Shown: positions 23,773 through 34,300 of the stretch, in pieces
How positions within the stretch are numbered: position 1 is the first letter of the stretch
Layout: every line of letters begins with the position of its first letter
Assembly: GCA_022453515.1 (NCBI GenBank)
Contig: JAJNNY010000040.1
Location: 62,001 to 126,000, forward strand
Source of the DNA: Astrocystis sublimbata
Taxonomy: Eukaryota; Ascomycota; Sordariomycetes; Xylariales; Xylariaceae
Length of the DNA stretch: 64,000 nucleotides
Reading direction: 5' to 3'
Made by a program: the position numbers and the translations under genes
The notes under the pieces: generated by a model
What the model was told of the DNA's origin: nothing
Databases searched by the model: none
Seen by the model: only the letters and a program-made list of their open reading frames with translations

Positions 23773-24088
23773 TTGGGATGGGTTGAAAGGGGGGATTTCG
23801 TCTCTGAAGTCTGCATTAAGTATCAAGACATGGTTGAAAGATAAGACGTGGCCAATTCGGAAACTTCGCTGTCTGCATTTCTTTTATATATGTATTTATA
23901 TGTGTGTGATGTGAATAGATCTAAAGATTTATCGCTGCATGGAGGTTGTAAAAGATTTCGCGCTGAGTTGCGCATGCTTGAGCCATGCACCGGACCAGAA
24001 GCTCAAGGTGAAATATCATAGTAAATGCACCGCCTGGATTATTTGGTTATCGAAGACTGAACGTCGAGTGCTGCTTGCTTGTTTGGTC
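23773..24088. other. Intergenic, convergent 3' ends
   Basis: 3' flanks of the DUF3176 gene (+) and the amino-acid transporter (-). No feature recognised. Confidence 0.5.
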
Positions 24089-26294
24089 TCACGTTCCGAG
24101 ATTCAAAGGAGATCGGCAGGTAAACGAGTTTACCTGGGGAATCTCGAAGGCTTCAATGAATCTGAGAAGTATGTGTCAGTTTAATAATTACCGTCTTCGC
24201 ACCAGATCTCATTTGGAATTTCGATACGACTGGGAAACGAGAGAGGGGAGGGAAAGGCGGGACGAGAAAGGGAGGAATAATGAAAAATAAGACAACCGAG
24301 GTCGTTACTCACCCCTCAATACTCGCATACAACCCCAGCCCCGAAAGCGACAGCGACGCCAAGAAATACAGCACATGCCACACATTAATCGCCACCTGCC
24401 ACGCTCCCCCCGACCAAAACCCCTGTACATATCTCCTGAAGCCCACCATCCCCCTCGAGGTTCGCCCCAGCGCAGGGTCGAAAGTCCCGGCTGTTTGTCG
24501 CTTGATATCGTAGCCCAGCGCGATCCACGGCGGGATCGTGTACGAGAGATTCAAGAGAGCGGCGGCCGAGATGATGCTGACGAAATATACATACGCCGGA
24601 ATTGCGGCCGCGATGACGAAGGCAATGCTCCACCACACCGGCACGATGGCCGCGTAGAAGATCTTGCCGCCCTTGGAGGTGATCAGGGGCGCGCGGAAGA
24701 TGTCGACGAGCACGTTGTTGTAGAAGACTTTGATGCCGATGTTGCCGTAGAGCGCGGCGGCTATTAGACCCGAGAGTAGGGTAAGGACGTTTCCTAGGGT
24801 GGGGTTAGTTGGACTGTGCTGGGATGTAGTGTGTTGAGAGAAAAGGGGGAAGGGGAAAACAGGGTAGGTGGTGAGTGCGACCAGTGAAATACGTACCAGC
24901 TGTTTGCCACGCGTAATTAGATACTCCCAAATAAGCTGGATTGAACGTGTACTGCCCCTGGTAGTAGTACATGAAGCTCCCGTAGACGACGTAGACGGTG
25001 TAGATGACGGCCTGCGCGACGAACATGCCCTTCAGGAAATCGTGCGGCCGCCGCATCTCGGCCATGAACTCGATGAAGAGCTGCAGGCCGGCGAAGGCCA
25101 GGACGCCGGAGAGAAGGCCGTTGATGGCGCCGACGAGGTTCGTCGTGGGAAGACCTGCGTATTTCGTGATGGGCGGGTAGTTCCCTGCGGCATCGCGCAT
25201 GATGGAGGACGGGTCGATTGCACCTAGAGTTTTTTTCGTAAGCCGACAAGACTGATAAGTTGAGTTAAGTGAAAGATAAGTAGGACCTACTCCCGACAGA
25301 TCCCAACGTCGCAATCGCGAAATTCGGCGGATTGTGCGCCGTCGCCCCCATCGAGATGAAGATGGCCAGCAGATTAAACCAGAACCCGAAATGCGCCAGC
25401 CAGCCAAAGGACCTCAATGTGCGGACCTGGGTTAAGAAAAAACCCACAACTACGAATATCAATGGACACACGATATAGCACAGGCGGTACATGGAGATCT
25501 CGCTGATGTTCTGTCCGAACAGGATCGTCACCTGGCCTAGCAAGAGCAGCAGCCCGATGGCCTGCAACACGTTGACGACGTGCCGCGCTGTTGTGCCCCA
25601 TGCCCGAAAAGCCAGGTCGCCGTAGTTGCGCGCGGGAAACTCGTGCGAGTCGACGCCCATGAACACTTTCCATAGGATGTACCCGCTGTACACGCTGATG
25701 ATGCCGAAGGCGGTGAAGATGCCGATGCCGGGCCCGTAGCCCAGGGTGCCGATGGCGAAGGGCACGGCGAAGGGGCCGAGGATGTCGGTTGTGATCTGTT
25801 GTTTTTGGGATGTTTTGTTAGTTGGTTGGTGTCCATATAAGTACTCATTACTCATATAATTACTCCTTGCGTTTCATAATCGATGATCGTGAAAGTCTTG
25901 CAGAGCTTCTGTCAGTGAGCTACATCTCACTTACCAAGTAAAACACCGCGCCCCACGACGCAGTGCGGAACGCCCGACTCGCATCGATCCACTCCTCGTC
26001 CGTCACGACCTGTCCGCCGCGCGGGCCATCATGGTCACCGCCATGATTATCAACATTATTTCCATCGCCATCACCATGCTTCTTCTTCGAAGCGAACAGC
26101 GCGCGCCACTGCCATTGCGGCGCCTCGAGCAGCAGCTGCTCCGCACGCGTCTTCTGCGCGTAGTAGTGGTACTCCTCGAAAGTAACGGCCGAGTCGTGCA
26201 CTTTGCGCTGCCGCGGCGGGTGGTAGGAGGTGGAGGTGGAGGTGTAGCGCGGCGGGGAGGTTGTGGATAACTCGGCTTTCTCTACTGCTGCCAT
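24089..26294 (-). CDS. AAAP-family amino-acid transporter (Mtr-like)
   Basis: Five exons on the minus strand: 26294-25935, 25795-25291, 25223-24897, 24793-24313 and 24161-24089. All junctions keep phase; the last intron starts GTGAGT right where the longest ORF appears to stop, and the final exon supplies FIEAFEIPQVNSFTC. The product is 581 residues. A cytosolic N-terminus of about 110 residues carries VTFEEYHYYAQKTRAEQ and a His/Asp/Gly-rich insert. The transport domain then begins at ASRAFRTASWGAVFYLITTD, with GPFAVPFAIGTLGYGPGIGI, and has about ten to eleven hydrophobic segments. The pattern matches fungal Aa_trans/AAAP permeases related to Neurospora MTR, which import neutral and aromatic amino acids by proton symport. 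Substrate range is inferred only. Confidence 0.88.
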
Positions 26295-28238
26295 CGTCTA
26301 TCGCTTGGCGGGTTGGCAAGCTCGGCGGCGGCTAGGTAGGTGGGTTATGGATCGAGTTGGATTTCTTGGAAGATGGGGGAGTGCGGGGAGAAAGCCAAGA
26401 CGGCAGTCATGGGGCTATTAGTATGCGGTGTTATGTGCGCCCAGGGGAGTCCTATCACAAGCATTTCAAAGTGCGATCTGACGGGCGCTGTGCCCCAAGT
26501 AGGCAGCGAGGTGAGCACCTGTGGAATATTGCCTCATTTGGAACGCAATGTAACGATCATATCAGCCTCTGACAAATAGAACCTGGGTGTTATAGCTCTA
26601 TCATCATGTATCGGACTGCTATTAGTACATAAGGGTCGTGTGAGATTATAGTCGGGATGGTCTACTAAGCGGAGTCCAAGAGAGGAATAGAACTCAAAAA
26701 ACAACATGGGTATACGACAGTCAAATGATGGTCAGTTGATCTACTTCCATGTTTCGAGCAGTTTGAAGGTCTTGACCCTCAAGCGAAAGATAGGCGCCCC
26801 CTGCAGTACCCCAGCCCCCAGATCGGCGGCGGTCTGAGCGAACTGCCATCCCTAAAAGATTATTCCTAGCTAGAGACTCGGCTTCGCACATGTTTTGAGT
26901 GTAATTTTGTCCCGAGGCTATTCTGATAGTACTGAGTAAGGGCAACGAGATAAGTTTCAGGTGACTTGCAATGGAGGCCGTCAGATTATGATCCTGGTTG
27001 GTGCTCGGAGCTCATACCTATCAATGATGATCTGATTGGCTCTAAGATGATGATCCACGCTGTGCAGCTTACTCCGGGCGTCATCATATGTCTACCTAGG
27101 ATATAGCATCATGTAAATAAGCATGCGCTTTGTGCTTTGTTTTGTCCATGTCCACGAGGAGTACTTATCGGCCAATCGGATTTGAGAGCTTTCCGAACGA
27201 GGGAATTGAAGTATTTGGGATCAGACGACACTTATGAAAGCGCAAGTAAGCCATATCATTAGTTGAGAAATAAGAATGAATCAACAACTTCCAAAAGTAT
27301 TAGTGTTAACTCGAATGGACCTCTCAAGGATGCTTCTAAATGACAGCGATCTAGGTTCTGCGACGCTGCGTGTACTATGCTAACGATACACGCACGCACT
27401 GTCCTGTTGGTATCTTCTGCTGCTACATCGATATCGCTCAGATCCGGATGACTTGTGCTCATGAGAATTTCTTGATCCCCTCTTGGGCACCTATGTCATT
27501 CCTAACGCATTCCTCAATCATCATATCTAAGACAGTTGCCTCGACGTGCTTTGAAGATATTGTCTTTGGGAACAATGCGCCATGCCAAGAGATCAATGCC
27601 GGCTTGGAGCTTTCGGAACTTAGACCTAGAGAGTTTAGCGCTAGTGCATGGGTAAGGCCTACAGTTCCTCCCGCACGCGCATTAGGGCGACGCTAATACT
27701 CTAATACACTTGCAGAAGAGAAACTTACTAAAAGAACCGCAGGCTTGGTCGCGATAATTTACGTGTTAGTTTTGTGTTGAAACGATACAGCTTTTTGCCC
27801 CTTCGTTGTTGAACAGATGCCTCCTGTTGCTGCCAATATATAGGAGGTGCACATCTATGCACGCTAATTATGGCAGTGACAATATAAACCCTGCGACTCA
27901 TGATCAGGACCAGAAGTATGTTATTGCCTCACTATATGCATGTTGGAACTTGGAACCAACAGTAGCACCGAAAATACCAACATGGAGTTGCCCAAGATAA
28001 ACTCCCATATTTCACTGCCTCATTTTTCTCCCACGGCTGCATTTAACTCATAATATTAAGACCCATCCCGCCTTTTGAACCTTGCGCTGGTGCACACACT
28101 AAGCTACGTCTTGCCATAAGCACGATCACTAATCAAGCTGGATGGTATGATTGCCCATGACTCCGATACCCCCAGCTAGATTGATTCACTTGATCGTCGC
28201 GAAACCAAATGTCGACTGACATTTGATGATGCCTACAG
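26295..28238. other. Intergenic: transporter promoter and region preceding the GST fragment
   Basis: No gene supported. I searched the + strand just before 28239 for the missing N-terminal GST domain and saw none. ORFs at 26340-26579 and 27370-27696 look like chance. Confidence 0.5.
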
Positions 28239-28739
28239 GTTCAATTTCCTTCACCCTGAGAAAATTACCTCGGTGCAAGATCGTTTCAACAACGAGTGCA
28301 AGCGTCAACTTGCCGTCCTGGACAGTGTCCTCGAAGGTATGATTTAACTACTCTAATTACCATCAATGCATTCCGAATGCTGACTCAAAATCGAATCGAA
28401 GGCAGAGACTGGCTTGTCGGAGAGAAGGTAACATACGCTGACTTGGCTTTCGTGCCGTGGAACGACATCCTACACCAATGCATCCCAATGGCAGAAGCAG
28501 ACCGGTTCAAAGACTTTCCTAATGTCAAGGCTTGGCACGGGAGAATGACGTCTCGGCTTTCTTGGCAGAAGCTCCGACAGGTGAGGCAGCAAGCGATGGA
28601 AGCGCAAGACTTGGACTGGACGGGAATGCCTCGTGGCATTAAGAGCTATGATGAGTACTTGGACAAGATCGGAAAAGGCGAGGATACTAAACGCGCGACG
28701 TCGGAGAAGCTTGAATCATTTTCAGCAACAACAGAATAA
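28239..28739 (+). pseudogene. Glutathione S-transferase fragment (C-terminal domain only)
   Basis: Two exons join cleanly: 28239-28336 and 28402-28739, with donor GTATGA, branch GCTGAC and acceptor TCGAAG in phase 1. The peptide (about 144 residues) starts in the middle of the Ure2-like GST C-terminal helical domain (FNFLHPEKITSVQDRF), continues with GRDWLVGEKVTYADLAFVPW, the signature of that domain, and ends normally. The thioredoxin-like N-terminal domain, which holds the glutathione site, should lie upstream but is not visible in the preceding kilobase. Without it the product could not be a normal GST. I call it a truncated relic; an unusual distant 5' exon is the alternative. Confidence 0.65.
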
Positions 28740-28869
28740 GTTTTTGGGTTATGAAAGGTAAGGCGTAATTAGAGATATGTACCACTTCCTCGACACAGCA
28801 GTTGGTAGCTTGCCATAGTTTGATACATGAAAACATCCCGACAGAGTCCTGTCGATGTCAAATCAAGTC

Positions 28870-29985
28870 TCAAATCGCAAAACTAACAATCCTGCCAACA
28901 CCTGTGTACTCTGCCGCTGCAACAAAAGCTTCTTCCCAATCCTTCAGCTGGAAGGACTTGGTCTCGACGAGATGTTTCCCCTTGGCCAACAGCCCTGCCT
29001 CCAACATCTTCACAAACAGTAGCAAGTCCTCACGCTCATACACGAGTTTCCCCTTAAGCTCAAGGTCATACTGTAGGAAATTCCAACCAACGATGGGCTG
29101 TCCCACTGACCCCATGACGCTAATGCGCCCACCACGTCGAAGCGCAGCCATGGCGCTAAGGAGATGCGTGCCTTGAGCCGCTGCCGGCGGCGAGAGATCG
29201 ATGACAGCATCGATAGTGCCGAAGGCCTTCAGCGACGCCGTGTCAGCCGCTTCGTCGCCCGTGATCTTGACTGTCTCGATATTGGCCCAGGGGGTTCCCT
29301 TAATCACGAAAGTCTTGAGCCGAGCAAGCTCCGTTCCGTTGCGGCCCATGGCGATGACTTTCGCGCCCATGGCTACCGCGACTTGCACTGCGGCTCCGCT
29401 AAAACCGCCTGTTGACGGACACACCACGAGGGTCTCGCCCGCCTTGAGATCGATGGACCTGAGTCCGCCAAAGGGCACAAGCAAATGTGAAAGATATATG
29501 ATCTCGCGAGCCGTGTACCCCAGCTCATTGCATAGTTTTCCCTCATTCAGGGGAATGCAGTTCTCCAGCGGGACCTTGGCGAACTCTGCAAATGTCCCGT
29601 CATGCCAGATCTCCCTGCCTAGTTTCTGGCTGCTAGGGCTCGACCCCTCATGGATACCCCATAAGTAGATCGCGTTCTGATCATCGCGTCCGCGGACGAC
29701 GCAGTCAACCCATACCAACTGGCCCGGGGCCAAGATTGTCGCGTCAGGACCGGCTACCGCAACGCGTCCGACAGCGCTGCAGCCTCCCACGATGGGGGTC
29801 GTCAAAGGGTAGCGACGCTTTCCGTTATAGATGTCGCCTTGATAGGAAAGTACGGAGGATTCAAGAATGCGGACAATGACACTGCCTGGGTCGGCTTTGG
29901 GCATGGTGCGTTGCTCCAGGCGCAGTGGCGAGCCGACGCGGTCAAGCACTAGAGCTTGGTAGGAAGTAGGAATGTCTGACATCAT
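28870..29985 (-). CDS. Zinc-independent MDR-family oxidoreductase (alcohol dehydrogenase/enoyl reductase-like)
   Basis: A single exon of 371 residues from the first of two adjacent ATGs (MMSDIPTSYQALVLD); the frame is open 36 codons further upstream, but that part is not family-like. The N-terminal GroES-like half includes SVLSYQGDIYNGKRRYPL and TPIVGGCSAVGRVAVAG. The Rossmann half has the nucleotide-binding pattern STGGFSGAAVQVAVAMGAKVIAMGR at about residues 185-210. The cysteine/histidine ligands of zinc-dependent alcohol dehydrogenases are not evident. The family reduces carbonyls or activated double bonds with NAD(P)H; substrate unknown. It is transcribed toward the GST fragment, 130 bp away, and divergently from the large ATPase gene. 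Confidence 0.85.
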   Translation of the reverse strand: MMSDIPTSYQALVLDRVGSPLRLEQRTMPKADPGSVIVRILESSVLSYQGDIYNGKRRYPLTTPIVGGCSAVGRVAVAGPDATILAPGQLVWVDCVVRGRDDQNAIYLWGIHEGSSPSSQKLGREIWHDGTFAEFAKVPLENCIPLNEGKLCNELGYTAREIIYLSHLLVPFGGLRSIDLKAGETLVVCPSTGGFSGAAVQVAVAMGAKVIAMGRNGTELARLKTFVIKGTPWANIETVKITGDEAADTASLKAFGTIDAVIDLSPPAAAQGTHLLSAMAALRRGGRISVMGSVGQPIVGWNFLQYDLELKGKLVYEREDLLLFVKMLEAGLLAKGKHLVETKSFQLKDWEEAFVAAAEYTGVGRIVSFAI

Positions 29986-31331
29986 GAAGCAGTGCTCTGT
30001 GACAAGTGTTTGAAACCGAAAAATTGAGTATCGGCTCATATGTTTCGGGAATTTTTTATGAAAAAGGATCATGAGGGACAGATTATGACACACAAAGATT
30101 GCGGAAGGTAGAGAGATTTATAGTCATGAGCAGAATCCAGACACACATGATCTTTTCCTAAGGTTCCGACCCATTCAGAGCTTTGGTATTCGTCTTTCGG
30201 GGCCGCGGGCTTAGCGGATTCTGTTCGTTACGGGGCCGCTCATCTCCGCGGCTTTCTGCGGCGATTCACGAATGGGATTATGGAAAGCCGCAGATCTCCC
30301 TATCCCAGCTATGAAACACTCGTTGATAGACCCCCGAAATCCTTGTAAAGTCTCACTATCCGCCGGGTTTGACTTCATTAGCACATCGAATCGAAATCCT
30401 AGTCATTAATTTGAAGTCAGACCGCTATGATTATCCATGTGTGAAGACCGGTCTGGGCCAAGGAGCAAGCCATCACGAACGTTAACCAGGAATTCGTAAC
30501 TTAGAAACTGCCCACTACTGCGGAACTAATACAACCTAAGGGTATGCCGAGTTACGGTATTGTTAATATATATAGAGCCATAAAGCAGTTGCTTGCGTTT
30601 ATTAAGCATATTAGTATTAGTTAGTTTCCTACATTAATTATTTGAGGCTCTGCTTCTTTGCATACAACACGCATATGCTGAACATGCACCCCTTGAACCT
30701 CAGCGATGTTGACATTGGAAGCGCAAGACCAAGACACGAAGGTAGGGATAGGATTTTTCATTTTTGGCTCAACTCTCCAGGGAGGTTTTCTTTCGATGTA
30801 TAGAATGATTAGTGTAGCAGTGATACTGCTAACTTCGCACTTCTATTGAAATCAATGAAAAATGAAAATAATATTAAATACGCATGTTGGGTCAGCAAAC
30901 CCGACCAGGATCTGACCACTGAGGTCCTCAGATAGTAGTGAAGCAACAACGCCAAAGCTCATCAGCTAAGCGTAAGAAGTCAACTAGACGCAAAGCTGTC
31001 GCAGGGTCTCGTTTGCTTTTCTCATTTCTAGTTTTCAATGTGATCGGGTATAGGCGCTCACGAAGGATTGAGGGGTTGAGTGCCAGGCGCTTAATACACA
31101 TGGCTGATTGGAGTCGGGCCGGGGTATCTGCAGCCACGACCAACAACACTTGTTTCGTAATCAGGGGGCTTGAATGCAGAATAGTTCACTAACTGAAAAT
31201 CCCAAATATTTTCTTCAATTCAAACTATTGAAAAGTTTGAGACCTCATCTTTACATACCTAGGTACGCGCAACACCCACAGCGAACAGCTTACAAGTATC
31301 CCGTCCGGCGTTGAGAAGAACGCCCATCTTA
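29986..31331. other. Intergenic, divergent promoter region
   Basis: Lies between the MDR gene (-) and the Sacsin/NOV-type gene (+). AT-rich around 30.5-30.9 kb. A TACCTAGGTA palindrome at 31256-31265 lies about 70 nt upstream of the ATG of the large gene. Nothing else recognised. Confidence 0.5.
31256..31265. repeat. TACCTAGGTA palindrome
   Basis: Perfect 10-bp palindrome in the promoter region of the large ATPase gene. Confidence 0.7.
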
Positions 31332-34300
31332 ATGGCGGTTCCCGCCACTCACACAGCCGCGCGCAATCTGGTGCAAAGGATTACAAAAAATCATGGTTTC
31401 GTAAGCCCAGAAAGGCTAGAAGAGCTCGGAACATTTGATCAAGGGCTCCGGCGCGATATTGAGGAAGCACTACTCACCAAAGACAAGCTGATCGGATCTA
31501 GTGTCTTGACGTAGGTGTTAAATCCTACATGCCCCATGCTGATGCATCAAATGAAATAGTTGGTTGACATGATTTGCAGATTGGCCACAAATCTTTATAC
31601 CAGCAAAGCTCGATTCGTTTTCGAGCTTCTTCAAAATGCCGACGACAATATGTACAGCAGAGCCAAAGCATCTGGAGTTGCCCCATACGTATCGTTCCAC
31701 GTATACCCGAAACGCATTGTTGTTGAATGCAACGAAGATGGTTTCACTGATAGAAACCTCGAGGCGATCTGCGCTATCGGCAAGAGCTCAAAGACTGGAG
31801 CTCAAGGATATATAGGAGAAAAAGGAATAGGGTTCAAGTCGGTCTTCATGGCGGCTTCAAAGGTGCATATCCAGTCCGGCATGCTTTCATTCTCTTTCAG
31901 GCACAGGATTGGGGATTCAGGAATGGGAATGATCTCCCCGCTGTGGGAAGAGACAGATGACAGCGAGAAGCTCCCATCGACATTGACGAGAATCACTCTG
32001 CATTTGCACGATGATGGCGATCCTGAAATGCTTGCGAAATCTCAGCGATCCATTCAAGCTCAGTTCGAAGACTTACAAGAGGCTATGCTCCTTTTCATGA
32101 AAAATCTTCAAAAAATCGACGTCACTCTATATAACGAGACATTGCAACAAACATCTTCGACAATTTATTCTGTCGAGCGCCACAATGAGACCTCCGCAGT
32201 TTTGAAGAAAACTAGGACCACTAACGGTCTAACTGATGAAACGGTCAAACGTTACCACGTCACGACACACAAAGTCACGAATCTTGCCAGAAACGACAAT
32301 AGGACATACTCAGCCGAAGAAGAGAGAACTCGTGCATATGCGACTTCGCAGGTTGTCCTGGCTTTTCCACTTACCGAGTCCTCTATCCCCGTTGTTGAGC
32401 CACAGGCTCTTTTTGTTTTTCTTCCTGTACGACAAGTAGGCTTCAACTTTTTAATCCACGCCGATTTCACCACCAACGCCAACCGACAAGATATCGTGCA
32501 AGACTCTCCTCGCAACTCGGGGCTTATTGGTGCTGTGGCCGACGGTGTCATAAAAGCATTCCTACAATTCTGCAAGCATGACACTCTACGCTTTCAATGG
32601 ATGAGATATTTGCCCAAGAAAGATGATAGCAACCTAGGCGGTCTATGGCTTACATTGGTTCACCGTATCGAGCAACGCCTAGCGGAAACACCTATTCTCT
32701 ACAATCGACTCGACTCCACGAAAAGCCACATAGAGGAGCTCTGTCGCCTCACGCCCGATATGAGGGATGCAAACGGTGACCCGCTATTTGCTACGATCGA
32801 TAGTCTAAGTAGAATTGTCTCACGGCATTACAATAATGACGACCTTCTCACGTTGACTGAATACGGACTAAAAAAATGCACCTATTCCCATTTCTTGGAA
32901 TGGGTTACCGAAGATCTGGAGCAGGACGTTTTCTCATCGCGAATGAAATCCCCAAAAACGACAGATGACTGGCACTATCGGGTTGCCAAGAAGCTCTACA
33001 AGCTATTGAACCAATTGCACCCGAGTCGTGTTGGAAAGGTTCTCTTTCTTGAGTTAGTTCCTGTCAACGACGGTAGTTGGGTGTCCATTCTAGAAGGTGT
33101 CTATTTCCAAAAGGTCGACGGCCTCGAGATCCCTCCGAATATCGATTTACGACTCGTTGCAAAGGATGTAGTCAATCCTCATCGTCTAGCCCTTTTCAAG
33201 CAACTCGGCGTCATGACAGCGTCCATCAGCTTAGTGCGAGACTCAATCCTTCGTTTTTATGACAAGAGTAAGCCTGATATAGAGACCTCGCTCAAGCACC
33301 TCAAGTTTCTCTATTCGACAGAGACCGAGGACAAGGCAAACTATGGAGATGTTAAGCTTCTTGACCAAAATGGAAATATCGCAGATTTGGCTACAGACTA
33401 CCTGTATATCGTCAACGATAAGGCGCATGGTGCCTGGGAGCTGTTCAGGCCCAGGCCAGATCTCGACGCACCAGGATTCAGTGCTCGTTTTGCTCATCCA
33501 CAGTACTTTGAGGACCCCCCCACTGAAACCAGAGACGAGAATTGGGAAAGCTGGTTCTACAACAAGCTTGGTGTGAATGATATCATTCCATTGGGATACG
33601 GTGACCATGGTGAAAAGGCACTGAACTATATACAAACGTACAGGCCGGAGAAACTACTCGGTGCATTTCACGAGCTTTACCGGAGTGACCCTATCGCAGC
33701 AAAAAAGTCTTCTTTTACTCGAGATACAATCGTCTTATGCCAGGGAAACCAAAAACTTCCACTCATAAACACATTCTTTCCAACATCGGACCTCGTGGAT
33801 AAGACTAAAAAGTTTCTTGGAGAAGTCAATTCATTTCCATGGTTACAGCTGGAATTCGAGAACGATTCAAATAGGATTCCACCCACTTGGAAGTCCATGC
33901 TCCAATTGCTAGATGTGCCAGTACATCACACGGATGTCGAATTCGCGTTCCATATGTTTGATTCTTTGCGGAAGGCATCTATTGACGAGTCGTTTGCTCT
34001 GGAGACGTCTCAACTGTGCGAATTGTATGATCACATTCAAGAACGGTGCTGGGAAAGTAAAAATCCAGAAGATGAGCAGGAAAAGATCATGTGTGTGGAA
34101 ATCCTGGTATCTCGTCTAATGCTGACATCAACTAACCTGTACCTAGGCAATACTTCTGGGGCGAGCCGAGGATTTACGTTCCAGGCCCTCATTCCACTTG
34201 GGCGTTCGATGACGATTGCGTTTGGGATGCACCCCAGGAACTGGTGACCAAATATGTCCTGAAGAAAATATACGGGAGTTGCCACTGCAGACGAGGCGAC

